A DNA stretch of 64,000 bases from Ramlibacter cellulosilyticus. GTDB taxonomy: Bacteria > Pseudomonadota > Gammaproteobacteria > Burkholderiales > Burkholderiaceae_C. The notes beneath the pieces were generated by a model, which did no database searches, was not told where the DNA came from, and saw only the letters and a program-made list of their open reading frames with translations. The position numbers and the translations under genes are program-made. Within the stretch, counting starts at the first letter, position 1; each line of letters begins with the position of its first letter. The stretch spans positions 62,001-126,000 of the forward strand of contig NZ_JACORT010000010.1 of assembly GCF_014297465.1 (NCBI RefSeq). Direction: 5' to 3'. Positions 44,045-54,281 of this stretch are shown here, one piece after another.

Positions 44045-47000
44045 TCACACGATCCAGAAGTCCTGCGCCGTGGGCGTCCCCGTCATCCCTTGCAGGTCGA
44101 TCACGGCGATCGGCGTGGAGTAGTACTGGCCGTCGGAGCCGTCGGGGTCGTACATCAGCGTGCCGGTCTCCGTGTCGAACGCGACGCGGATCGGGATGTT
44201 CATGGCGCTGCCGTACGGGCCGGCCTGGTACGCCATGTCCCACAGCTGCCCCTTCGGCAGGCCGTCGAACAGCGCGCCCGAGAGCTCGATGTGGTCCTCG
44301 CCCGCGACGAAGTTCGCGATGTACTCCACGCCTTCGCCCCGCAGCACGTAGGTGTCGGCACCCGCGCCGCCATCGAGCGTGTCGTTGCCCGCGCCGCCGT
44401 CCAGCGTGTCGTTGCCTCCCCAGCCGGCGATCATGTCGTTGCCGCCGAGGCCCAGCAGCGTGTCGTTGCCGGGCGTGCCGGGGAGCCAGTCGTCGCCTTC
44501 GGTGCCCAGGAGCGGCGGGGGCGCGGAGCCCGGCACCAGTTCGTTGCCGGTGCGGTCGCCGTCGTAGAAGCGGAAGATCTCGACGGTGGAGACGAGGTCG
44601 CTGCCGTCGCGGCCGCCGACCAGGTCGGTGACGGTGTAGCGCTGGTTCACGGCATCCCAGGTCACGTCGTATTCGTAGCGCCAGCCGCTGAAGACCGCGG
44701 CGTCCTGCCCCTCGCCGCCGTCGATGACGTCGTGGCCCGCGCCGCCGGCCAGGAGGTCGTCGTCCGCCCCGCCGCGCAACACGTCGGCGCCGTCCTGGCC
44801 CCTCAGCGCGTCGCTGCCTTCGTAGCCCTCCATCGTGTCCGCGCCGGGCGTGCCGATCATGTAGTCGTTGCCGGCCGTGCCCGGGAGCACCTGGCCGGGC
44901 CACGTGCCGTTGTACGTGCTCCAGATGTCGCGCATCCCGTCGTAGAAGCCGACCTGCTCGACGCCGACGAGGACGTCGCTGTCGTGCCCCGGCGAAACGC
45001 GGTCGATGAAGCGGAACTCGCCCGTGCCGGCGTCCCAGGTGACGTCGAAATCCCAGGAGTAGCCGCTGAACTGCACCGTGTCGAAGCCGTCGCCGCCGTC
45101 GATGTAGTCGTTGCCCGCGCCGCCATCGAGCGTGTCGTCGCCGGCACCGCCGTACACGAAGTCGTCGCCGGCGCGCGTGTAGACGTAGTCGTTGCCGCCG
45201 CCGCCGGACACGGTGTCGTAGCCCATGCTGCCGTACAGGCCGTCGTCGGCATCGGTGCCGGCCTGCACCACGCCGTCGCCCTGGCCGGCCACCAGGTTGC
45301 TCCAGTCGCGCCAGCCGTCCCGGAACTCGAAGTACTCCACGCGCGTGATCGTGTCGGTGCCGTCGCGCCCGTATCCGTACTGGTCGGCGATGGTGTACTC
45401 GCGCGTGAGCGCATTCCAGGTGATGGCGTATTCCCAGGAGTAGCCGCTGTAGCGCGCCATGTCCCACTCGCCGTCGCCGCCATCGAGGCGGTCGTTGCCC
45501 ACGTTGCCCACCAGGATGTCGTCGCCCGCGCCGCCGTCGATCACGTCGTCGGCAAGCTGGCCGTCCAGGAAGTCCTGGCCATCCAGGCCCTGCAGCGTGT
45601 CGTAGCCGAAGCTGCCGTACACCGTGTCGTTGCCGTCGGTGCCGGCGAACGACTCGCCGTCGCCCGCGCCCTGCACGAGGTCGCCGATGGTGTAGGTGCC
45701 GTTGCGGAACGAGAAGACCTCGACCGAGCCCACGGTGTCCACGTCGTAGAACCAGTCGTTGTTGTTCTGGATCGTGTAGGTGCGCGTGGCGGCATCCCAG
45801 CTGATGCTGTAGTCCCAGCGATAGCCGTCGTAGAACGCGATGTCGACGCCCTCGCCCCCGATGATCACGTCGCGTCCCGTGCCGCCGGACAGCTGGTCGC
45901 TGCCGGCACCGCCCTCGAGCGTGTCGTCGGCGCCGCCGCCGTCGAGGCTGTCGTTGCCGTCCAGGCCACGCAGCCGGTCGTAGCCCACGCTGCCCCGCAG
46001 GAGGTCGTCGCCGGCCGCTCCATCGAGCAACAGCCCGTCGCCGCCACTGCCGTCGCCCACGTTGTAGATGGTCAGCGTGCCGTCGGCGAAGCCGAAGAAC
46101 TCCACGCCGCTCACGATGTCGATGCCGTCGCGGCCCTGCACCATGTCGACCACCGTGTACTGGCGCGCCACGGAGTCCCACGTGAACGTGTAATCCGTCC
46201 AGCGGCCGGAGAAGCGCGCCATGTCGTCGCCGGCACCGCCGCGCAGCGTGTCGTTCGCGGCGCCGCCGACCAGCATGTCGTTGCCGTCGCCGCCCTGCAG
46301 CAGGTCGAAGCCCGCGTCGCCCTGCAGGACGTCGTCGCCTGCGGTGCCGGTGAGCACGATGCCGTCGCCCTCGCCCGGCAGCAGGTCGGCGATGCTGCGC
46401 ACGCCGTCGGCGAAGTAGAAATGCTCGACGCCGCTCACGACGTCCGTGCCGTCGCCGCCCCAGGGACTCGTGTTCGCGAGGGTGTACTGGCGCGTGGCCG
46501 CGTCCCAGGTCACCAGGTAGTCCGCGCGCATGCCGCTGAATTCCGCGACGTCGCGGCCGGCGCCGCCGTCGAGGACGTCGTCGCCGCGCCCGCCGCGCAG
46601 CTGGTCGTCGCCGTCCATGCCGTGCAGCGTGTCGCCGGCATCGCCGCCGTCCAGGCGGTCGTTGCCGCGACCGCCCCAGAGTTCGTCGTAGCCGGCGTCG
46701 CCCGCGAGGAAGTCGTCGCCGCTCGTGCCGATGATGCGCATGCCGTCGCCCACGCCCGGGACGAGGTCGGCGATGCTGCGCATGCCGTCCGCGAACTGGA
46801 AGTACTCCACCCCAGCCACGATGTCCGTGCCGTCGGTGCCCCAGGGGGAGGTGTGCGAGATGGTGTACAGGCGCGTGGCCGCGTCCCAGCTTACCGTGTA
46901 GTCGGCGCGCGAACCGCTGAACTCCGCCACGTCGCGGCCGTCGCCGCCCGAGAGCATGTCGTCGCCGCGCCCGCCGCGCAGGCGGTCGTCGCCTTCCCAG

Positions 47001-48532
47001 CCCCAGAGGATGTCGCCGCCGTCGCCGCCATCGAGCAGGTCGTTGCCCTCCAGGCCGGTCAGGGTGTCGTAGCCCATGCCGCCGACCAGCACGTCGCCTT
47101 CGGACGTGCCCGTGAGCGAGACGCCGTCCCCCTCCCCGGGCACCAGGTCCGCGATGCTGTACGTGCCGTCGGCGAACTGGAACACCTCCACGCCGCTGAC
47201 GACATCGGTGCCGTCGGTGCCCCACATGCCCGTGTTGGCCATCGTGTACTGGCGCGTGGACGCGTCCCAGGCCACGAGGTATTCCGCACGGCCGCCGCTG
47301 AAGTGCACGACGTCGGTGCCGTCACCGCCCACGATGGTGTCGTTGCCGCGGCCCCCGCGCAGGCGGTCGTCGCCCGCGCCGCCCTGCAGCACGTCGGCGG
47401 CGTCCCCGCCGTCGAGCGTGTCGTTGCCTTCCAGGCCCCACAAGGCGTCGTAGCCCATCGCACCGACCAGCACGTCGCCATCGGACGTGCCCGTGAGCGA
47501 GACGCCGTCGCCCTCGCCGGGCAGCAGGTCCGCGATGCTGTACATGCCGTCGGCGAACTGGAACACCTCCACGCCGCGCACGACGTCGGTGCCGTCCGTG
47601 CCCCACATGCTCGTGTTGGCGATCGTGTACTGGCGCGCCGTGGCGTCCCAGGTCACGAGGTAGTCCGCGCGACCGCCGCTGAACTGCACCACGTCGGTGC
47701 CGTCGCCGCCCACGATGCTGTCGTCGCCGCCGCCGCCGCGCAGCCGGTCGTCGCCCGCGCCGCCCTGCAGGACGTCCGCCCCGTCGCCGCCATCGAGCGT
47801 GTCGTTGCCGCCCAGGCCGGAGAGCGTGTCGTAGCCGACGCTGCCGGAGAGAACTTCGTTGGCCGACGTGCCGGCCAGCGTGACGCCGTCGCCACCCTGC
47901 ACGGGCAGTTGCGAGATCGAGCGCGTGCCGTCGGCGAACTGGAAGAACTCCACGCCGGAGACGGTGTCCGTGCCGTCGCGACCTGCGATCGTGTCGACGA
48001 TGGTGTACTGGCGCGCGGTCGCGTTCCAGGTGATGCGGTAGTCCGCGAGCGCGCCGCTGAAGACCGCGGTGTCGTTCCCCGTGCCGCCGTCGATGCGGTC
48101 GTTGGCCGCGCCGCCCTGCAGCCGGTCGTCGCCGGCGCCGCCGTTCAGCGTGTCGTAGCCGACGCCGCCCGCGAGCGAGTCGTTGCCGGACGTGCCGGTG
48201 AACGCGGTGCCGTCGCCGGCGCCGGGCACCAGGTTCGCGATGCTGCGCGTGACGTCGGCGAACTGGAAGTACTCGACGCCGCAAACGTAGTCGACGCCGT
48301 CGCGGCCCGAGCGGTGCTCGATGCGGTAGCGCGCCGCGACCGGGTCCCAGCTGATGTTGTATTCGGAGATGGCGTAGCGGAAGCGGACCGTGTCCGTGCC
48401 GGCGCCGCCGAGGATCGTGTCGTTGCCCGCGTTGCCGGCCAGCGTGTCGTTGCCCGCGTTGCCGACGATCGAGTCGTTGCCTCCCCCGCCGGAAATGTTG
48501 TCGTTGCCCGCGGTTCCCTGGTACGTCGCCAT
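44045..48532 (-). CDS. Large RTX (calcium-binding repeat) protein with 11 tandem modules
   Basis: 1495 residues from ATG 48532, preceded by GGGGGAG. There is no N-terminal signal peptide. The protein is a chain of 11 units of about 125 residues. Each unit has several GGxGxDxLxGG RTX nonapeptides, a WDxxxxxYTI strand, a GxDGTDxVxGVExFxFADG segment and a SIADLxPGxGDG linker. The last module is followed by a final RTX cluster and a C-terminal region ending AQDFWIV, which looks like a type I secretion signal. Probably secreted and folded by Ca2+ outside the cell. No catalytic domain is seen, and no type I secretion genes are in the window. Confidence 0.9.
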   Translation of the reverse strand: MATYQGTAGNDNISGGGGNDSIVGNAGNDTLAGNAGNDTILGGAGTDTVRFRYAISEYNISWDPVAARYRIEHRSGRDGVDYVCGVEYFQFADVTRSIANLVPGAGDGTAFTGTSGNDSLAGGVGYDTLNGGAGDDRLQGGAANDRIDGGTGNDTAVFSGALADYRITWNATARQYTIVDTIAGRDGTDTVSGVEFFQFADGTRSISQLPVQGGDGVTLAGTSANEVLSGSVGYDTLSGLGGNDTLDGGDGADVLQGGAGDDRLRGGGGDDSIVGGDGTDVVQFSGGRADYLVTWDATARQYTIANTSMWGTDGTDVVRGVEVFQFADGMYSIADLLPGEGDGVSLTGTSDGDVLVGAMGYDALWGLEGNDTLDGGDAADVLQGGAGDDRLRGGRGNDTIVGGDGTDVVHFSGGRAEYLVAWDASTRQYTMANTGMWGTDGTDVVSGVEVFQFADGTYSIADLVPGEGDGVSLTGTSEGDVLVGGMGYDTLTGLEGNDLLDGGDGGDILWGWEGDDRLRGGRGDDMLSGGDGRDVAEFSGSRADYTVSWDAATRLYTISHTSPWGTDGTDIVAGVEYFQFADGMRSIADLVPGVGDGMRIIGTSGDDFLAGDAGYDELWGGRGNDRLDGGDAGDTLHGMDGDDQLRGGRGDDVLDGGAGRDVAEFSGMRADYLVTWDAATRQYTLANTSPWGGDGTDVVSGVEHFYFADGVRSIADLLPGEGDGIVLTGTAGDDVLQGDAGFDLLQGGDGNDMLVGGAANDTLRGGAGDDMARFSGRWTDYTFTWDSVARQYTVVDMVQGRDGIDIVSGVEFFGFADGTLTIYNVGDGSGGDGLLLDGAAGDDLLRGSVGYDRLRGLDGNDSLDGGGADDTLEGGAGSDQLSGGTGRDVIIGGEGVDIAFYDGYRWDYSISWDAATRTYTIQNNNDWFYDVDTVGSVEVFSFRNGTYTIGDLVQGAGDGESFAGTDGNDTVYGSFGYDTLQGLDGQDFLDGQLADDVIDGGAGDDILVGNVGNDRLDGGDGEWDMARYSGYSWEYAITWNALTREYTIADQYGYGRDGTDTITRVEYFEFRDGWRDWSNLVAGQGDGVVQAGTDADDGLYGSMGYDTVSGGGGNDYVYTRAGDDFVYGGAGDDTLDGGAGNDYIDGGDGFDTVQFSGYSWDFDVTWDAGTGEFRFIDRVSPGHDSDVLVGVEQVGFYDGMRDIWSTYNGTWPGQVLPGTAGNDYMIGTPGADTMEGYEGSDALRGQDGADVLRGGADDDLLAGGAGHDVIDGGEGQDAAVFSGWRYEYDVTWDAVNQRYTVTDLVGGRDGSDLVSTVEIFRFYDGDRTGNELVPGSAPPPLLGTEGDDWLPGTPGNDTLLGLGGNDMIAGWGGNDTLDGGAGNDTLDGGAGADTYVLRGEGVEYIANFVAGEDHIELSGALFDGLPKGQLWDMAYQAGPYGSAMNIPIRVAFDTETGTLMYDPDGSDGQYYSTPIAVIDLQGMTGTPTAQDFWIV
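44345..48520. repeat. Coding tandem repeat array within the RTX gene
   Basis: About 11 imperfect units of roughly 375 bp. Adjacent units in the 5' half (for example those around 47100-47500 and 47480-47880) are nearly identical at the protein level, which suggests recent duplication. Such arrays are prone to copy-number change and to assembly errors. Confidence 0.8.
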
Positions 48533-48611
48533 CGGCGCTCCCCCTTGGTTGTTGGGCGCGAGTCTCGCCGCACTCGCAGGGAGCCACCTCATCCGGAGGG
48601 ATGACTGTTGT

Positions 48612-48646
48612 GAAAAAGCCCCGGAACGCTCGCACGTTCCGGGGCT
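48612..48646 (-). terminator. Intrinsic terminator of the monomeric isocitrate dehydrogenase gene
   Basis: A 12-bp perfect stem (AGCCCCGGAACG at 48617-48628 with CGTTCCGGGGCT at 48635-48646) and a T5 run on the minus strand. A textbook hairpin, 45 nt after the stop codon. Confidence 0.9.
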
Positions 48647-48691
48647 CGTAGAGGATTGGAAGTAAGCCGGAGGCTTACGTCGCCGGGCGCA

Positions 48692-50929
48692 TCAGCCCTG
48701 GGCCGCCGCGAGCGCGGCGTTGAAGGTCTGGCTCGGACGCATGATGGCGCTGACCTTCTCGCGGTCCGGGAAGTAGTAGCCGCCGATGTCGACCGGCTTG
48801 CCCTGCACCGAGTTGAGTTCCTCGACGATCTTCTTCTCGTTCTCGGCGAGCGCCTTGGCGAGCGGCGCGAAGCGCTTCGCGAGTTCCGCGTCGTCCTTCT
48901 GCTCCGCCAGGGCCTGCGCCCAGTACAGCGTCAGGTAGAACTGGCTGCCGCGGTTATCGAGCTGGCCGGTCTTGGGCGAGGGGCTCTTGTTGTTGTCCAG
49001 GAGCTTGCCCGTGGCCGCGTCGAGCGCGTCGGCGACGATCTTCGCCTTCTTGTTGCCGGTCTTGAGGCCTTCGTCTTCCAGGCTCACCGCCAGCGCGAGG
49101 AACTCGCCCAGGGAGTCCCAGCGCAGGTGGTTCTCCTCCACCAGCTGCTGCACGTGCTTGGGAGCGGAGCCGCCCGCGCCCGTCTCGTACATGCCGCCGC
49201 CCGCCATCAGCGGGACGATGGACAGCATCTTGGCGCTGGTGCCCAGCTCCATGATCGGGAACAGGTCGGTCAGGTAGTCGCGCAGGATGTTGCCGGTGAC
49301 GCTGATCGTGTCCTTGCCGCGGATCACGCGCTCCAGCGTGTAGCGCATGGCGCGCACCTGGCTCATCACCTTGATGGTGAGGCCGTTGGTGTCGTGCTCC
49401 TTCAGGTACTTCTCGACCTTCTTGCGCAGCTCGGACTCGTGCGGGCGGTAGTTGTCCAGCCAGAACACGGCCTCCATGCCGGAGTTGCGGGCGCGCGTGA
49501 CGGCCAGCTTGACCCAGTCGCGGATGGCGGCGTCCTTGACCTGGCACATGCGCCAGATGTCGCCCTGCTCCACGTCCTGCGAGAGCAGCACTTCGCCGGT
49601 GGCGAGGTCGGTGATGTTGGCGACGCCGTCTTCCGGCACCTCGAAGGTCTTGTCGTGCGAGCCGTATTCCTCGGCCTGCTGCGCCATCAGGCCGACGTTG
49701 GGCACCGTGCCCATGGTCTTCGGGTCGAAGGCGCCGTGCCACTTGCAGAAGTTGATGATCTCCTGGTAGATGCGGGCGAAGGTCGACTCGGGGATCACCG
49801 CCTTGGCTTCGTGCAGGCGGCCGTCGGCGCCGTACATCTTGCCGCCCTGGCGGATCATCGCGGGCATGGAGGCGTCCACGATCACGTCGTTGGGCGAGTG
49901 GAAGTTGGTGATGCCGCGGGCGGAATCCACCATGGCCAGCGCCGGGCGGTGCTCCAGGCACTTGTGCAGGTCCAGCTTGATCTCGTCCTGCTTGGACTCG
50001 GGTAGCGTGGCGATCTTCTCGTACAGGTTCGCCATGCCGTTGTTGACGTTCACCCCCAGCTCGTCGAACAGCTTGCCGTGCTTGGCGAAGGCGTCCTTGT
50101 AGAAGGTGCGCACGCAGTGGCCGAACACGATGGGGTGCGAGACCTTCATCATCGTGGCCTTCACGTGCAGCGAGAACATCACGCCGGTCTTGTGCGCGTC
50201 CTCGATCTGCTTCTCGTAGAAGGCGAGCAGCGCCTTCTTGCTCATGAACATCGAGTCGATGATCTCGCCTTCCAGCAGCGAGACCTTCGGCTTGAGCACC
50301 ACGGTCTTGCCGGACCTGGTGATCAGCTCCATCTTGACGTCGCGCGCGCGGTCCAGCGTCAGCGACTTCTCGCTGGCGTAGAAGTCGCCGCCGACCATGT
50401 GCGACACGTGCGTGCGCGAAGCCGGGCTCCACTCCGCCATGCTGTGCGGGTGCTTGCGGGCGTATTCCTTCACCGCCTTCGGCGCGCGGCGGTCGGAGTT
50501 GCCTTCGCGCAGCACGGGGTTCACCGCGGAACCCAGCACCTTGGCGTAGCGCTGGCGGATCGCCTTCTCTTCGTCGTTCTTCGGGTTCTCGGGGTACTCG
50601 GGAACCATGTAGCCGCGGGCGCGCAGCTCGCGGATGGCGGCGATCAGCTGGTTCTGCGACGCGCTGATGTTCGGCAGCTTGATGATGTTCGCGTCCGGCT
50701 GCAGCGTCTTCCTGCCCAGGTCGGCCAGCGTGTTCGGGACCTTCTGGTCGTCCTTCAGGAACTCGGGGAACTCGCCCAGGATCCGGTTGGCCACGGAGAT
50801 GTCGCTCTCCACCACGTCGATGCCCGCCGCCGCCGCGAAGGTGCGCACGATGGGCAGGAAGGAATGCGTCGCGAGGTACGGCGCTTCGTCGGTCAGCGTG
50901 TAGATGATCTTGGAACGGTCGGCAGCCAA
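48692..50929 (-). CDS. NADP-dependent isocitrate dehydrogenase, monomeric type
   Basis: 745 residues, the length of the monomeric IDH-II family. It oxidises isocitrate to 2-oxoglutarate with NADP+. Family blocks are [55 protein letters not shown], and [16 protein letters not shown]. The start codon is TTG (50929), with GAGAG upstream and no ATG nearby. A second, unrelated isocitrate dehydrogenase gene lies directly upstream. Confidence 0.96.
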   Translation of the reverse strand: MAADRSKIIYTLTDEAPYLATHSFLPIVRTFAAAAGIDVVESDISVANRILGEFPEFLKDDQKVPNTLADLGRKTLQPDANIIKLPNISASQNQLIAAIRELRARGYMVPEYPENPKNDEEKAIRQRYAKVLGSAVNPVLREGNSDRRAPKAVKEYARKHPHSMAEWSPASRTHVSHMVGGDFYASEKSLTLDRARDVKMELITRSGKTVVLKPKVSLLEGEIIDSMFMSKKALLAFYEKQIEDAHKTGVMFSLHVKATMMKVSHPIVFGHCVRTFYKDAFAKHGKLFDELGVNVNNGMANLYEKIATLPESKQDEIKLDLHKCLEHRPALAMVDSARGITNFHSPNDVIVDASMPAMIRQGGKMYGADGRLHEAKAVIPESTFARIYQEIINFCKWHGAFDPKTMGTVPNVGLMAQQAEEYGSHDKTFEVPEDGVANITDLATGEVLLSQDVEQGDIWRMCQVKDAAIRDWVKLAVTRARNSGMEAVFWLDNYRPHESELRKKVEKYLKEHDTNGLTIKVMSQVRAMRYTLERVIRGKDTISVTGNILRDYLTDLFPIMELGTSAKMLSIVPLMAGGGMYETGAGGSAPKHVQQLVEENHLRWDSLGEFLALAVSLEDEGLKTGNKKAKIVADALDAATGKLLDNNKSPSPKTGQLDNRGSQFYLTLYWAQALAEQKDDAELAKRFAPLAKALAENEKKIVEELNSVQGKPVDIGGYYFPDREKVSAIMRPSQTFNAALAAAQG

Positions 50930-50986
50930 GTGGATGTCTCTCAGGAAGTTGGTGGAGGTCGGCGCATCGCCACTATGCGAGCCCCT

Positions 50987-50992
50987 ATTTTA
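50987..50992 (-). promoter_or_regulatory. Possible -10 (TAAAAT) of the monomeric IDH gene
   Basis: TAAAAT on the minus strand, 57 nt before the TTG start. The -35 is poor. Confidence 0.3.
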
Positions 50993-51011
50993 CGCTGTGG
51001 AAACGACCCAA

Positions 51012-51040
51012 GAAAAAAGCCGCCCGGGGGCGGCTTTGCT
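51012..51040 (-). terminator. Intrinsic terminator after icd
   Basis: A GCCGCCC/GGGCGGC stem with a run of T on the minus strand, 17 nt after the icd stop codon. It separates the two isocitrate dehydrogenase transcription units. Confidence 0.75.
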
Positions 51041-51056
51041 CTGGATCAGGCGCGCG

Positions 51057-52313
<1,257 letters not shown>

Positions 52314-52435
52314 GCGGAAATTCTAGCCCGCGGCCGGGCGGCGGCCGGGCGCTGTCAACCGCCGCCGGCACTGCCGCGTTGGCGGGATGTCTGACATTCG
52401 TTAGGCATTTTCCAAAACGATCCGAAGGAAACACC

Positions 52436-52690
52436 ATGAGCAAGATCCTCGCTGCCCTGATCGCCGGCCTGTTCTCCGCCGCCGTCTTCGCCCAGGCCAC
52501 CCCGGCCACCCCCGCGACGCCCGCCACCCCCGCCGCTCCCGCCGTGAAGGCCGAAGCGAAGAAGGAAGAAAAGGCCGCCGCCAAGACCGAGAAGAAGGAA
52601 GAGAAGGCCGAAGCCAAGACCGAGAAGAAGAAGGTCGCCAAGAAGGACGCCAAGAAGGCCGAAGCCAAGAAGGAAGAGAAGAAGTCGTAA
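52436..52690 (+). CDS. Small exported Lys/Ala/Glu-rich protein A
   Basis: 84 residues, ATG behind AAGGAA. Signal peptide MSKILAALIAGLFSAAVFAQ, a short (TPA)n segment, then a highly charged tail of KAEAKKEEKAA-type repeats ending in KKEEKKS. It is paralogous to the next gene: same leader and same ending. No Cys or catalytic residues. It looks like an intrinsically disordered periplasmic protein of the acid-shock (Asr) style; this is only a resemblance. Confidence 0.75.
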   Translation: MSKILAALIAGLFSAAVFAQATPATPATPATPAAPAVKAEAKKEEKAAAKTEKKEEKAEAKTEKKKVAKKDAKKAEAKKEEKKS

Positions 52691-52714
52691 TCCGGCGTCT
52701 TCCATCCCTGGAAG

Positions 52715-52745
52715 CAAGGGCCGCCCTCGGGCGGCCCTTGTCTTT
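52715..52745 (+). terminator. Intrinsic terminator after Lys-rich gene A
   Basis: CAAGGGCCGCCC (52715-52726) pairs with GGGCGGCCCTTG (52729-52740) and is followed by TCTTT. Confidence 0.8.
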
Positions 52746-52856
52746 GGTTCGGGAGAAACCCTCGGGTGTCAACGCGCCGCGGCCACATGCCGTTACGGAT
52801 GGGCCGCCCTGCACGGGGTGGTCGAAGACACCTGAACCACCTCGAAAGGACTCTCC

Positions 52857-53075
52857 ATGAGCAAGCTGCTGGCCGCCCTGGTCGCATCCCTGTTCGCCGT
52901 CTCCACCGCGTTCGCCGCGTCGCACGCGGGTGCCCCGATGGCGGGTGCTTCCGGTGCCAAGGCCGAAGCCAAGGCGGAGAAGAAGGACGTGAAGGCCGAC
53001 AAGAAGACGACCAAGAAGTCCGCGAAGAAGTCCACCGCCAAGAAGGACGCCACGAAGGAAGAGAAGAAGAGCTGA
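52857..53075 (+). CDS. Small exported Lys/Ala-rich protein B
   Basis: 72 residues, ATG after AAAGGA. Signal peptide MSKLLAALVASLFAVSTAFA, then a Gly/Ala/Met segment (HAGAPMAGASG) and a basic tail of KKSAKKSTAKKDATKEEKKS type. It is a paralogue of the gene 166 bp upstream, with its own terminator, so the pair arose by duplication but each copy is a separate transcription unit. Confidence 0.75.
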   Translation: MSKLLAALVASLFAVSTAFAASHAGAPMAGASGAKAEAKAEKKDVKADKKTTKKSAKKSTAKKDATKEEKKS

Positions 53076-53097
53076 GCCACGGCTCGCCCGGATCACG

Positions 53098-53127
53098 GAA
53101 ATGCCCGCTGCGCGCGGGCATTTCTCA
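53098..53127 (+). terminator. Intrinsic terminator after Lys-rich gene B
   Basis: GAAATGCCCGC (53098-53108) pairs with GCGGGCATTTC (53114-53124), followed by TCATT. Confidence 0.75.
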
Positions 53128-53136
53128 TTCCCGCCC

Positions 53137-53142
53137 GACAAT
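53137..53142 (+). promoter_or_regulatory. Possible -10 (GACAAT) of the DUF192 gene
   Basis: GACAAT ends 7 nt before ATG 53150 and overlaps the alternative upstream ATG 53141. No Shine-Dalgarno is present. This favours ATG 53150 and a leaderless transcript. Confidence 0.35.
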
Positions 53143-53149
53143 GCACCCC

Positions 53150-53584
53150 ATGAAGAAGTCCCTCGCCCTTGCCGCCGCCGTGCTGGCGTTCGCCGCCTTC
53201 GCCCAGGAACCGCAGATGAACCTGCCGCGGGTCAAGCTGCGGGCGGGCATGCACGTCATCGACGCCCAGGTCGCCGCCACCAACGAGCAGCGCATGACCG
53301 GCTTGATGTTCCGCCAGGAGATGCCGCAGCACGAAGGCATGCTGTTCGTGTTCGAGCAGCCGTCGCAGCAGTGCTTCTGGATGAAGAACACCCTGCTGCC
53401 GCTGGCCATCGCCTTCGTGGCCGACGACGGCACGATCGTGAACCTCGACGAGATGCAGCCGCAGACCACCGACTCGCACTGCTCCACGAAGCCCGTGCGC
53501 TACGTGCTGGAGATGAACAAGGGGTGGTTCGCCAAGCGCGGGATCAAGGCGGGGGCGAAGCTGGAAGGGCCGCCGTTCAAGTAA
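53150..53584 (+). CDS. DUF192 family exported protein
   Basis: 144 residues: signal peptide MKKSLALAAAVLAFAAFAQ, then the DUF192 domain with EQRMTGLMFRQEMPQHEGMLFVF, CFWMKNTLLPLAIAFV, and VRYVLEMNKGWFAKRGIKAG. The structure of relatives is a small beta-barrel; their function is unknown. It follows the Lys-rich gene and is convergent with sodB. Confidence 0.92.
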   Translation: MKKSLALAAAVLAFAAFAQEPQMNLPRVKLRAGMHVIDAQVAATNEQRMTGLMFRQEMPQHEGMLFVFEQPSQQCFWMKNTLLPLAIAFVADDGTIVNLDEMQPQTTDSHCSTKPVRYVLEMNKGWFAKRGIKAGAKLEGPPFK

Positions 53585-53595
53585 GCCGGAACGAC

Positions 53596-53622
53596 AAAAG
53601 GGCCGCGATGCGGCCCTTTCTG
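53596..53622. terminator. Bidirectional terminator between DUF192 and sodB
   Basis: AAAGGGCCGC (53597-53606) pairs with GCGGCCCTTT (53610-53619), with A and T runs on either side. Confidence 0.75.
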
Positions 53623-53630
53623 GGGAAGCC

Positions 53631-53659
53631 CTGGGTCCCCGCCTTCGCGGGGATGACGG
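53631..53659. repeat. Short hairpin repeat, second family, copy 2
   Basis: TCCCCGC/GCGGGGA (53636-53642 and 53647-53653) followed by TGACGG, the same layout as at 22817-22845. It ends 3 nt before the sodB stop codon region. Confidence 0.55.
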
Positions 53660-53662
53660 ACG

Positions 53663-54244
53663 TCAGGCGAAGTTCTTCGCCGCGAAGTCCCAGTTCACCA
53701 GCTTGTCGAGGAAGGTCTCGACGAACTTCGGGCGCAGGTTGCGGTAGTCGATGTAGTACGCGTGCTCCCACACGTCCACGGTCAGCAGCGCCTTGTCGGC
53801 GGTGGTCAGGGGCGTGCCGGCCGCGCCGGTGTTGACGATGTCGACGGAGCCGTCCGGCTTCTTCACCAGCCAGGTCCAGCCCGAACCGAAGTTGCCGACG
53901 GCGGACTTCACGAAGGCTTCGCGGAAGGCCTGGTAGCTGCCCCACTTGCTGTTGATCGCCTGCGCCAGCGCGCCGGTGGGCTCGCCGCCGCCCTGCGGCT
54001 TCATGCAGTTCCAGAAGAAGGTGTGGTTCCAGACCTGGGCGGAGTTGTTGTAGATGGCGCCCGAGGACTTCTTGATGATGTCCTCCAGGGGCATGTTCTC
54101 GAACTCGGTGCCCTTCTGCAGGTTGTTGAGGTTCACCACGTAGGCGTTGTGGTGCTTGCCGTGGTGGTATTCGAGCGTCTCCTGCGAATAGTGCGGCGCC
54201 AGCGCGTCGATCGGGTACGGCAGGGGGGGCAGGACGTGTTCCAT
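53663..54244 (-). CDS. sodB: Superoxide dismutase, Fe type
   Basis: 193 residues from ATG 54244 behind GAGGAAG. It converts superoxide to oxygen and hydrogen peroxide in the cytoplasm. Metal ligands sit in [11 protein letters not shown] (His27), QVWNHTFFW, and [12 protein letters not shown] (Asp and His). The FFWNCM and WTWLV segments favour iron over manganese. A single gene between DUF192 and xseA. Confidence 0.96.
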   Translation of the reverse strand: MEHVLPPLPYPIDALAPHYSQETLEYHHGKHHNAYVVNLNNLQKGTEFENMPLEDIIKKSSGAIYNNSAQVWNHTFFWNCMKPQGGGEPTGALAQAINSKWGSYQAFREAFVKSAVGNFGSGWTWLVKKPDGSVDIVNTGAAGTPLTTADKALLTVDVWEHAYYIDYRNLRPKFVETFLDKLVNWDFAAKNFA

Positions 54245-54281
54245 CTTCTTCCTCGGTGGTTCGTGGTTTGAACGGGGGATT

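Noticed and set aside
44013..47225. A 1070-codon frame on the same strand as the RTX gene
   Set aside because: It is an arginine/glycine/proline-rich shadow of the GC-rich repeat gene in another frame, with no domain pattern.
44345..48520. CRISPR-like direct repeats
   Set aside because: The repeats encode conserved RTX modules of about 375 bp without unique spacers; no Cas genes are present.
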